Assembly (NCBI GenBank): GCA_947561715.1
Contig: OX387199.1
Coordinates: forward strand, 13,087,001 to 13,151,000
From: Ascidia mentula
Lineage: Eukaryota > Chordata > Ascidiacea > Phlebobranchia > Ascidiidae
Length of the DNA stretch: 64,000 nucleotides
Direction of reading: 5' to 3'
The first letter of the stretch is position 1. Each line of letters starts with the position of its first letter. Shown here piece after piece: positions 1-10,449 of the stretch. Made by a program: the position numbers and the translations under genes. A model generated the notes under the pieces. The model did no database searches, had not been told where the DNA came from, and was given only the letters and a program-made list of their open reading frames with translations.

Positions 1-438
1 CACAGAATACTCTTACGTGTTAACAACATTCCACCAGTAATCAATTATCTTTTTTCCAGACAATGTAGGTAACAAGGCCTTCGGTGTTCCTATCAACTCC
101 TTGTGGCAAAGCTCGTTGCTATCCTTTGAAATAATTTTGTTTATTGTGTATTCCATTATGAAAGTACACCAAAGTTACTTTTATTTCTCTTTCCAGTTGC
201 ACTCCATGACCGGCAACTAATATAATGCATATCATAACTTAGCAAACAATTTATATAGCCTGGTCCCTTTTTAGTCGATGTTCATTCACAAGCTGGCCAC
301 AAAAACATTTTTACATTACATTTAATAGTTTTTTACGCAGTACAATTTACAGTACAGTACAATTTTTAAATCAACGGTTATTTCCAATGGTATTCACAGG
401 TGTCGATCATCTCATAACTTTGTCGTAGAACCGGAGAA
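1..438. other. no gene seen; left flank of foldback element
   Basis: AT-rich sequence with no open frame resembling a known protein, no RNA gene and no repeat that I could match elsewhere in the window. It ends at the 8 bp target duplication that precedes the foldback element. Confidence 0.5.
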
Positions 439-446
439 AAATAAAC
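439..446. repeat. left 8 bp target-site duplication of foldback element
   Basis: AAATAAAC here and again at 6996-7003, exactly abutting the two inverted termini. Confidence 0.8.
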
Positions 447-659
447 ACTATTGTCATCCTGGCAGACTCCGAATATGTTTCATCGAAAAAAGGGTCCCGC
501 ATCAATGAACACCATTTCACGAGATGGTTCATAAGATACAAACGTGTTTGTTCTGCCTATAAATCACAGTACGTCTAATTATTTCAACCAAAATCAAACT
601 GAACGGTTAGTACACTCAAATTACTGGCAGCAAATCCCACATTTGATATCAGAATGGCT

Positions 660-1740
660 TCAAACGCAGGCGATTTTGCGTGTTTTGCTAGGGGGGATAC
701 GTCACATTCAACCGCGTGCCAAAATACTTTCCGCCCCCTATAATTTTTTCTAAATCTCTGCATCTGTCAAGTATCTAGTGCTGATTAACGGGAAAGTAAT
801 TAAAATCGGTACAAATCCCAGGTATTCCATCAGAATGACTTCAAACACAGGCGATTTTGCGTGTTTTGCTAGGGGGGGTACGTCACATTCAACCGCGTGC
901 CAAACTACTTTCCGCCCCCTATAATTTTTTTTAAATCTCTGCATCTGTCAAGTATCTAGTGCTGATTAACCAGAAAGTAATTAAAATCGGTACAAATCCC
1001 AGGTATTCCATGAGAATGACTTCAAACACAGGCGATTTTGCGTGTTTTGCTAGGGGGATACGTCACATTCAACCGCGTGCCAAACTACTTTCCGCCCCCT
1101 ATAATTTTTTCTAAATCTCTGCATCTGTCAAGTATCTAGTGCTGATTAACCAGAAAGTAATTAAAATCGGTACAAATCCCAGGTATTCCATGAGAATGAC
1201 TTCAAACACAGGCGATTTTGCGTGTTTTGCTAGGGGGATACGTCACATTCAACCGCGTGCCAAACTACTTTCCGCCCCCTATAATTTTTTCTAAATCTCT
1301 GCATCTGTCAAGTATCTAGTGCTGATTAACGGGAAAGTAATTAAACTCGGTACAAATCCCAGGTATTCCATGAGAATGACTTCAAACACAGGCGATTTTG
1401 CGTGTTTTGCTAGGGGGATACGTCACATTCAACCGCGTGCCAAACTACTTTCCGCCCCCTATAATTTTTTCTAAATCTCTGCATCTGTCAAGTATCTAGT
1501 GCTGATTAACCAGAAAGTAATTAAAATCAGTACAAATCCCAGGTATTCCATCAGAATGACTTCAAACACAGGCGATTTTGCGTGTTTTGCTAGGGGGATA
1601 CGTCACATTCAACCGCATGCCAAACTACTTTCCGCCCCCTATAATTTTTTCTAATTCTCTGCATCTGTCAAGTATCTAGTGCTGATTAACGGGAAAGTAA
1701 TTAAACTCGGTACAAATCCCAGGTATTCCATCAGAATGAT
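660..1740 (+). repeat. left satellite array, about 6 units of ~180 bp
   Basis: The landmark GCTGATTAAC recurs at 780, 961, 1141, 1321, 1501 and 1681, giving a period of 180-181 bp. Each unit holds the same blocks in order: a G-run next to CGTCACATTCAACCGCG, a CTTTCCGCCCCCTATAA block, and AAGTATCTAGTGCTGATTAA. Units differ at few positions. The short open frames across it (for example 544-753) are repeat-derived and not genes. Confidence 0.95.
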
Positions 1741-1744
1741 TTCT

Positions 1745-2990
1745 GTTTCAGTTATACGCAGGTTTTCCCCCCCTTGGCGTAAACGTGATTCATTCGTTTC
1801 TTAAAAACGTAATGCATTTGTATGGTGTTAAACCATTTAGTTGCAGAATTATTTACCTACCTAAATTGATGATCGTTTTGCAATTTTTTTGTGTGTTGTA
1901 CGTCAGGGATAACATATTCAAGGAAAAATCTCCACGTTTTTTTTCGAAAACTTAATGAATTCTTTTCGTTCGCCCACACTGTCTCAAATCTCGAAAGATA
2001 ACATACCTTGTTTTTTTTCGATTTGATGTAGTTCTTTTCTCGAATTTATTTTATTAGGAGCTTCTGGCAAAGACATATTTAGGCTTTTGACGTTGAAGTC
2101 GTGCTTTTTATTTCGCGGTTAAGGGTCTTATGGTGTAGTTTGTGTGCGTTAATTCTATTTATAAAAGAACATTACAGATTCATGACGACTTGATTTGGTA
2201 TGGCTGGCACTTTTTCGCAAATCTATTATGTTTTGTTGGTGTTGCAGAGCAATTGCGTTTTCCGTAATTTCTCCAGCATGCTGCTTTATCAAATAAACAT
2301 GCACTCACAAGCAACTGCAAAGTTTTCTTGGCGTTTATTATCAGCACAAATGCTAATAACAGCGCTAAATTTTAATGTAAACAACGTAAGTGTCCTCAAT
2401 ATACAACGAATTAAAAAGAAATGCCCATTGAAAACTTCGAAGAAGATTACATTCAACAAATCTGTCACGTCTGACAATTTACCACAAAACAGCTAGAAAA
2501 AACGTATTTCCGCCTGTCGTTATATGGTTAATACTTGTAGTACAAGGATGAATGTCCACTTAACTCTACGAATAGAATTGAAAAAAAAATATGGCGGAGA
2601 GAGTAAAATAGTTGATACTCGTTCATTAAACAAGTAGAAGGTTTGATATTATGTTTTATGGCAAGCCCGTTTAGTTTAAACAATATTTATATCGAAACAA
2701 ACGCCCATGAAAAGGTGATTTCCGCACGGTAATTAACGTCTGACGTAGCATCGAAACTTAAGTGAAAGATCTGCTTTTCAGTTCCAAAAATATACATTCG
2801 ACGAGCATATTAATTTATGCGCAAAAGAGAAATATAGGCAGTGGGCAATAATCCCTTTAACTACATTTTCATGTGTACAAAAAGGAAAATAAAATGTGTG
2901 TCAATTAGTGCACACATTGGAGGCAAACACAAGGAATCCACAATTTTCTTCATAAACCCAAAATCTTACATCTTCAGTGAAATAGGGACA
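1745..2990. other. unique spacer between the inverted satellite arms
   Basis: AT-rich, non-repetitive sequence forming the loop of the foldback. The longest plus-strand frame (2200-2496, 98 codons) starts with a hydrophobic stretch but is low in complexity and resembles no family I know. There is no transposase motif. Nothing else could be supported here. Confidence 0.6.
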
Positions 2991-3004
2991 CTCTAATTTT
3001 AGTT

Positions 3005-6000
3005 TTAATTACTTTCCCGTTAATCAGCACTAGATACTTGACAAATACAGAGATTTTAAAAAAATTATAGGGGCGGAAAGTAGTTTGGCACGCGGTTGAA
3101 TGTGACGTACCCCCACTTAGCAACACACGCAAAATCGCCTGTGTTTGAAGTCATTCTGATGGAATACCTGGGATTTGTACCGATTTTAATTACTTTCCCG
3201 TTAATCAGCACTAGATACTTGACAGACACAGAGATTTTAAAAAACATTATAGGGGGCGGAAAGTAGTTTGGCACGCGGTTGAATGTGACGTACCCCCCCA
3301 AGCAAGACACGCATAATCGCCTGTGTTTGAAGTCATTTTGATGGAATACCTGGGATTTGTACCGATTTTAATTACTTTCCCGTTAATCGGCACTAGATAC
3401 TTGACAGATGCAGAGATTTAGAAAAAATTATAGGGGGCGGAAAGTAGTTTGGCACGCGGTTGAATGTGACGTACCCCCCCTAGCAAAACACGCATAATCG
3501 CCTGTGTTTGAAGTCATTCTGATGGAATACCTGGGATTTGTACCGATTTTTATTACTTTCCCGTTAATCGGCACTAGATACTTGACAGATGCAGAGATTT
3601 AGAAAAAATTATAGGGGGCGGAAAGTAGTTTGGCACGCGGTTGAATGTGACGTACCCCCCCTAGCAAAACACGCATAATCGCCTGTGTTTGAAGTCATTC
3701 TGATGGAATACCTGGGATTTGTACCGATTTTAATTACTTTCCCGTTAATCGGCACTAGATACTTGACAGATGCAGAGATTTAGAAAAAATTATAGGGGGC
3801 GGAAAGTAGTTTGGCACGCGGTTGAATGTGACGTACCCCCCTAGCAAAACACGCATAATCGCCTGTGTTTGAAGTCATTCTGATGGAATACCTGGGATTT
3901 GTACCGATTTTAATTACCTTCCCGTTAATCGGCACTAGATACTTGACAGATGCAGAGATTTAAAAAAAATTATAGGGGGCGGAAAGTAGTTTGGCACGCG
4001 GTTGAATGTGACGTACCCCCCTAGCAAAACACGCATAATCGCCTGTGTTTGAAGTCATTCTGATGGAATACCTGGGATTTGTACCGATTTTAATTACTTT
4101 CTCGTTAATCAGCAGTAGATACTTGACAGATGCAGAGATTTAAAAAAATTTATAAGGGTCGGAAAGTATTTTGGCACGCGGTTGAATGTGACGTACACCT
4201 CCAAGCAAAACACGCATAATCGCCTGTGTTTGAAGTCATTCTGATGGAATACCTGGGATTTGTACCGATTTTAATTACCTTCCCGTTAATCGGCACTAGA
4301 TACTTGACAGATGCAGAGATTTAAAAAAAATTATAGGGGGCGGAAAGTAGTTTGGCACGCGGTTGAATGCGACGTACCCCTCCAAGCAAAACACGCATAA
4401 TCGCCTGTGTTTAATGTCATTCTGATGGAGTACCTGGGATTTGTACCGATTTTAATTACTTTCTCGTTAATCAGCACTAGATACTTGACAGATGCGGAGA
4501 TTTAAAAAAAATTATAGGGGGCGGAAAGTAGTTTGGCACGCGGTTGAATGTTACGTACCCCCCCAAGCAAGACACGCATAATCGCCTGTGTTTGAAGTCA
4601 TTCTGATGGAATACCTGGGATTTGTACCGATTTTAATTACTTTCCCGTTAATCAGCACTAGATACTTGACAGATGCAGAGATTTAAAAAAAATTATAAGG
4701 GTCGGAAAGTATTTTGGCACGCGGTTGAATGTGACGTACCCCCCCAAGCAAAACACGCAAAATCGCCTGTGTTTGAAGCCATTCTGATGGAATACCTGGG
4801 ATTTGTACCGATTTTAATTACTTTCCCGTTAATCGGCACTAGATACTTGACAGATGCAGAGATTTAGAAAAAATTATAGGGGGCGGAAGGTAGTTTGGCA
4901 CGCGGTTGAATGTGACGTACCCCCCTAGCAAAACACGCATAATCGCCTGTGTTTGAAGTCATTCTGATGGAATACCTGGGATTTGTACCGATTTTAATTA
5001 CTTTCTCGTTAATCAGCAGTAGATACTTGACAGATGCAGAGATTTAAAAAAATTTATAAGGGTCGGAAAGTATTTTGGCACGCGGTTGAATGTGACGTAC
5101 ACCTCCAAGCAAAACACGCATAATCGCCTGTGTTTGAAGTCATTCTGATGGAATACCTGGGATTTGTACCGATTTTAATTACCTTCCCGTTAATCGGCAC
5201 TAGATACTTGACAGATGCAGAGATTTAAAAAAAATTATAGGGGGCAGAAAGTAGTTTGGCACGCGGTTGAATGTTACGTACCCCCCCAAGCAAGACACGC
5301 ATAATCGCCTGTGTTTGAAGTCATTCTGATGGAATACCTGGGATTTGTACCGATTTTAATTACTTTCCCGTTAATCAGCACTAGATACTTGACAGATGCA
5401 GAGATTTAAAAAAAATTATAAGGGTCGGAAAGTATTTTGGCACGCGGTTGAATGTGACGTACCCCCCCAAGCAAAACACGCAAAATCGCCTGTGTTTGAA
5501 GCCATTCTGATGGAATACCTGGGATTTGTTCCGATTTTAATTACTTTCCCGTTAATCGGCACTAGATACTTGACAGATGCAGAGATTTAGAAAAAATTAT
5601 AGGGGGCGGAAGGTAGTTTGGCACGCGGTTGAATGTGACGTACCCCCCTAGCAAAACACGCATAATCGCCTGTGTTTGAAGTCATTCTGATGGAATACCT
5701 GGGATTTGTACCGATTTTAATTACCTTCCCGTTAATCGGCACTAGATACTTGACAGATGCAGAGATTTAAAAAAAATTATAGGGGGCGGAAAGTAGTTTG
5801 GCACGCGGTTGAATGTGACGTACGCCCCCTAGCAAAACACGCATAATCGCCTGTGTTTGAAGTCATTCTGATGGAATACCTGGGATTTGTACCGATTTTA
5901 ATTACTTTCTCGTTACCCGTTAATCAGCATTAGATACTTGACAGATGCAGAGATTTAAAAAAAATTATAGGGGGCGGAAAGTAGTTTGGCACGCGGTTGA

Positions 6001-6790
6001 ATGTGACGTACCCCCCCTAGCAAGACACGCATAATCGCCTGTGTTTGAAGTCATTCTGATGGAATACCTGGGATTTGTACCGATTTTAATTACTTTCCCG
6101 TTAATCAGCAGTAGATACTTGACAGATGCAGAGATTTAAAAAAATTTATAAGGGTCGGAAAGTATTTTGGCACGCGGTTGAATGTGACGTACACCTCCAA
6201 GCAAAACACGCATAATCGCCTGTGTTTGAAGTCATTCTGATGGAATACCTGGGATTTGTACCGATTTTAATTACCTTCCCGTTAATCGGCACTAGATACT
6301 TGACAGATGCAGAGATTTAAAAAAAATTATAGGGGGCGGAAAGTAGTTTGGCACGCGGTTGAATGTGACGTACCCCCCCCAGCAAAACACGCATAATCGC
6401 CTGTGTTTGAAGTCATTCTGATGGAATACCTGGGATTTGTACCGATTTTAATTACTTTCTCGTTACCCGTTAATCAGCACTAGATACTTGACAGATGCAG
6501 AGATTTAAAAAAAATTATAGGGGGCGGAAAGTAGTTTGGCACGCGGTTGAATGTGACGCACCCCCCCCTAGCAAAACACGCAAAATCGCCTGTGTTTGAA
6601 GTCATTCTGATGGAATACCTGGGATTTGTACCGATTTTAATTACTTTCCCGTTAATCAGCACTAGATACTTGACAGATGCAGAGATTTAAAAAAATTTAT
6701 AGGGGGCGGAAAGTAGTTTGCCACGCGGTTGAATGTGGCGTATACCCCCCTTAGTGAAATACGCAAAATCGCCTGTGTTTGTAGACATTC
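3005..6790 (-). repeat. right satellite array, about 21 units of ~181 bp
   Basis: The same satellite as at 660-1740 in reverse orientation. The landmark GTTAATC(A/G)GC recurs at about 3019, 3200, 3382, 3563, 3743, 3924, 4104, 4284, 4465, 4647, 4828, 5008, 5189, 5370, 5551, 5731, 5919, 6100, 6281, 6470 and 6651. Variant units recur in register. A CAGTAGATAC / ATAAGGGTCGG variant is seen near 4110, 5014 and 6106. Two 64-codon frames at 4673-4867 and 5396-5590 are identical, 723 bp apart (four units). Two units carry an extra CGTTACCC before the landmark (near 5911 and 6462). The frames are satellite by-products: the period is not a multiple of three and no unit-length protein is conserved. Confidence 0.95.
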
Positions 6791-6995
6791 CGATGAAAAA
6801 CGTGGGATTTGCTGCCAGTAATTTGAGTGTACTAACCGTTCAGTTTGATTTTGGTTGAAATAATTAGACGTACTGTGATTTATAGGCAGAACAAACACGT
6901 TTGTTTCTTATAAATCATCTCGTGAAATGGTGATCATTGATGCGGAACTCTTTTTTCGATGAAACATATTCGGAGTCTGCCAGGATGACAATAGT

Positions 6996-7003
6996 AAATA
7001 AAC
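6996..7003. repeat. right 8 bp target-site duplication of foldback element
   Basis: AAATAAAC, matching 439-446. Confidence 0.8.
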
Positions 7004-7228
7004 ACCAGCGTTTCAAGTTTCCATGTCTACAACATATAACATCTCTATGTTTCCCGCCGTTTGCGAGTGTTTATGGTTTGTAACATCATCATCACCTTTC
7101 ATATGGGCACCATTAGAAAAATTACAGAAACTAACTAAAAGATTACAGGGCGTCGTTTTGACAAAAAATAAATTCCCCAAAACATAGGGTTAAGTTACAT
7201 AAATCGCGGCAAAATAGTGCAACTATTG

Positions 7229-7345
7229 AGGCGGGTTCGTAACCAAAAAGTGGCACCAACATGGCACGCATGGCACTGATTGTGGACCTACGTGGCACCA
7301 GCGTGGAACACATGGCATCAGCATGGCACCAGCATGGGGAGGCGG
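7229..7345 (+). repeat. degenerate GGCAC/CATGG minisatellite of a dispersed terminal repeat
   Basis: Imperfect tandem copies of a TGGCACCAACATGGCA-like motif. They begin after a GGCGGGTTCGTAACC-like lead that resembles the unit starting at 7343 and the reverse complement of 24270-24360. It looks like the end of an element family whose subterminal repeats vary. Confidence 0.6.
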
Positions 7346-7435
7346 GCTTGTAACCATTTTTATGACACGTGTCACTAAGTGACATATGTCACCAAATCGA
7401 GCATGTCACTATGCATGTCACCAAATTTCAGCATG

Positions 7436-7600
7436 TCACATTGCGTGTCACCGCATGTCACATTGCGTGTCACCAGTATGTCACATTGTGTGTCACCAGT
7501 ATGTCACATTGCGTGTCACCAGTATGTCACATTGTATGTCACCAGTATGTCACATTGCGTGTCACCAACATGTCACTTTGTATGTTACGGAGAGACAACA
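7436..7600 (+). repeat. 23 bp minisatellite (GTCACCAGTATGTCACATTGC)
   Basis: About six tandem copies of a 23 bp unit alternating GTCAC and ATGTCACATTG, with small variants (GTGT/GCGT/GTAT). All three forward frames stay open across it, which explains the overlapping 80-97 codon frames. They are not genes. Confidence 0.9.
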
Positions 7601-7639
7601 AATTCAAAAACATTTAGTCTTGATGTAGCTATTTATTTT

Positions 7640-8740
7640 AAGACATATAACTTATTACTTATTGTAGCTTGATGTGTATGTAATGAAGCTCACTTTCTGA
7701 TGTTTTCGTTTTTACCTTGATGGATTAAACAAAAAACAACCATTTGGAAAAAACTTTTATTGGCATGTTGCAATTGAAGGCAAATAAGAGCTACAGGGAA
7801 AGACAATACTGCATTCAGTTAATTGACATAACTGCGATTTGCCTTGAGTTTACCTTTAACACCCACCAAAATGCCCACCAACAAAAAATCATGAATAGTA
7901 ATTCACTTTTCTGAAAATTAAATATTGTGTGACATCTACTTACAATAAAATAGCAAAGCATTTCGTTGCAATATAGTGGACAAATAGTTTTGTTAATGCA
8001 GATATTACATAGGAAAATCTAGGTTACAAAAATCACTGTAGTGTCATGATATTGCAGTACAAGCAGTAAAATAGAATGGGTTGAGTGCAAAACATGTGGA
8101 GCATATAATTGTACAGACAAACGCCAAAGCTAATAATGTGCTAGCAGACATGAGCAAACGTTTCGACCTTGCACACAACATGCCCGACAAGCTTGTTTAC
8201 CCCTTTCTGGGCATAGCCATTCATTCCTTCCATGTACAATGCTTGCTCATGTCGACTAGCACATTGTTAGCTTTGGCGATCTTTAAAAGAATGGGTTAAG
8301 GTTTGCAGTTTTGGTGTAAAATTTTAGCACCTTTTTGGGCAACATATATTGGCAGATTTTTATAATGCTGAGGTAAACACACTTGTAGCAGGTGATAGTA
8401 TTCGCTCATTTTCATCTTAGACAACATCCAGTTAATGCGCTAACAACACGTTGCAAAAGTTGGTGGATGTAAAGTGCCATATCATGCTGAAAAATTCTAC
8501 ATTCATATACTACTAAAAGCAATATATGGAAGAATTATGTGTGTACTAAACCATGTTTAAAGCAGTTTAAAGCTCAATAAATAGCATAAAAAATTAAAAT
8601 TTTCATTGGTGGTAATGTCACAGCACAGTCAAAAATATAACATACACTTTCACATTTAACAAATCACATTTAGAAACACGGAAGCATTTAAAATATCACA
8701 CAATGGTAGATGTAGAAACGGTATATACTTTTAGTTTGGG
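7640..8740. other. no gene; AT-rich interior of inverted-repeat element
   Basis: No protein-like frame. It contains a 37 bp imperfect inverted repeat (8118-8157 against 8246-8283) with an ~88 bp loop, and an AGAATGGGTT direct repeat outside it (8073-8082 and 8288-8297). Nothing else recognised. Confidence 0.5.
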
Positions 8741-10447
8741 AAACAGTAGTCTTCTTGGAATCATTTCCAACTGCTACCCCGACACCTGCATTATAAGGTT
8801 GCTTTATTACATGGGAATATGCAGTAAATATGGGGTGCTTCTAAGAAGACATTCAGCCTAGAGGAATCATAGGCAATGGGCATAGGTGTGCCCACCATTC
8901 CTACAATGCTGAGGCTCAATGCCTACATTAACTGGCAAATACACCCACAAATACAGATCTTAGGTGTGGTGTTTCTCAATTGAACTTTGCAACTATTATA
9001 GTTATATCCATATTCAAACTAACCATATTTTCACAACTGTGTATTTTACTTACCATGTAATTTATAAGTAAAGTGGCATATCCAACATAACACTGCAACT
9101 TGCACTTGAATACCCCAGTACAATACACCATTGCACATGCTCTTGTCATTCTGGAAACATCACTAGAATCCGGAAGTGTGGAAAACTTTCATCCAGAATT
9201 GGTGAAAATCCAAAATATTCACATTGTTTCCCTTTTCCAAAAAAAAAAAAAAAAAAAATGATTGCAATCAGCCATGTGTCACATGCAGATTTTCAAGTTG
9301 TGGATGATCTGCTAAATCAAGAAGTTTTGAGGAAAATAACCCCCAAAGCTCCAATTTCATGTTTGTTTCATCTGCAGCAGGCAGGATTAAATACAAGCTA
9401 GTATGATGGGCACTAGCAGCATTTCACTACACAATAACTGTTTCTAAAGGCACCTCCTGATTTACTTACAAACATTAAAAGTTATGTGTCTGTTGTAGCC
9501 TACTGTTCACATGAGAAATTGTATTCCTCGAAATCGCCTATAACCTAAATCGTAGCATTCTAATTATCTTAATTCCACTAAATGAAATGATTCAGTTAGT
9601 AGTCGAGCCCTTTCTTGCTTCAAAACGTAGATATCAAAACACTGCAAGCGACAAAGTGGTAAACTACGCAAATTCAACCTGTTTGAAAAGTGACATGCAA
9701 AGTGACATGCAGTTGTTGAGTTTGGTTGTGAACAACATGTCACATGTCACCACTAGGGGCGCTGTTGAGCTAAACCTAACATCGGTATGTCCATAAGTAT
9801 GGATAAGTAGCTCAACAGCGCCCCTAGTGGTGACATGTGACATGTTGTTCACAACCAAACTCAACTGCATGTCACTTTTCAAACAGGTTGAATTTGCGTA
9901 GTTTACCACTTTGTCGCTTGCAGTGTTTTGATATCTACGTTTTGAAGCAAGAAAGGGCTCGACTACTAACTAAGTCATTTTATTTAGTGGAATTAAGATA
10001 ATTAGAATGCTACGATTTAGGTTATAGGCGATTTCGAGGAACACATGTGCAATGGTGTATTGTACTGGGGTATTCAAGTGAAAGTTGCAGTGTTATGTTG
10101 GATATGCCACTTTACTAATAAATTACATGGTAAGTAAACTACACAGTTGTGAAAATATGGTTAATTTGAATATGGATATAACTATAATAGTTGCAAAGTT
10201 CAATTGAGAAACACCACACCTAAGATCTGTACTTGTGTGTGTATTTACCGGTTAATGTAGGCATTGAGCCTCAGCATTGTAGGAATGGTGGGCACACCTA
10301 TGCCCATTGCCTATGATTTCTCTAGGCTGAATGTCTTCTTAGAAGCACCCCATATTTACTTCATATTCCCATGTAATAAAGCAACCTTATAATGCAGGTG
10401 TCGGGGTAGCAGTTAGAAATGATTCCAAGAAGACTACTGTTTCCCAA
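8741..10447. repeat. large near-loopless palindrome
   Basis: The left arm (8741-9780) and the right arm (about 9808-10447) are inverted copies at about 95% identity with a ~27 bp centre (9781-9807). Examples are TGGGAAACAGTAGTCTTCTT at the outer left edge answered by its complement near 10,430, and AAAGTGGTAAACTACGCAAA near 9655 answered near 9900. The left arm holds 374 bp (about 9140-9513, including an A20 tract) that the right arm lacks. That segment is bounded by a CACATG direct repeat. The centre carries TGACATG motifs like those at 7350 and 12774. No coding content. Confidence 0.9.
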
Positions 10448-10449
10448 AG

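Larger units (their letters stand above)
447..6995. mobile_element. foldback transposon with inverted satellite arms
   Basis: The two ends are inverted copies. The first 35 bases inward from 447 (starting ACTATTGTCATCCTGGCAG) are identical to the reverse complement read inward from 6995. The match continues with scattered differences for roughly 200 bp and then passes into a ~181 bp satellite. Satellite units lie in one orientation on the left (about 660-1740) and in the opposite orientation on the right (about 3005-6790), around a 1.25 kb unique spacer. An 8 bp direct repeat AAATAAAC flanks the whole structure (439-446 and 6996-7003), as expected for a target-site duplication. Long inverted repeats built of tandem repeats are the hallmark of foldback elements (FB in Drosophila, TU in sea urchin). 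No transposase is seen in the spacer, so it looks non-autonomous. An 8 bp duplication would fit hAT or TU-type elements, but the superfamily is not settled. Confidence 0.88.

Noticed and set aside
544..753. 69-codon frame repeated at 6662-6898 on the other strand
   Set aside because: Both copies are the two inverted termini of the foldback element and diverge into satellite. Not a conserved gene.
4673..5590. Identical 64-codon frames at 4673-4867 and 5396-5590, and a similar one at 750-944
   Set aside because: They read through satellite units. The unit length is not a multiple of three, and the frame is broken in most units.
3005..6790. CRISPR-like regular spacing
   Set aside because: The repeat unit is ~181 bp with no short repeat and variable-spacer pattern, and the genome is eukaryotic.
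7369..7672. Three overlapping plus-strand frames rich in Cys, His, Val and Thr
   Set aside because: All three frames are open because a 23 bp minisatellite lacks stop codons. No conserved protein.
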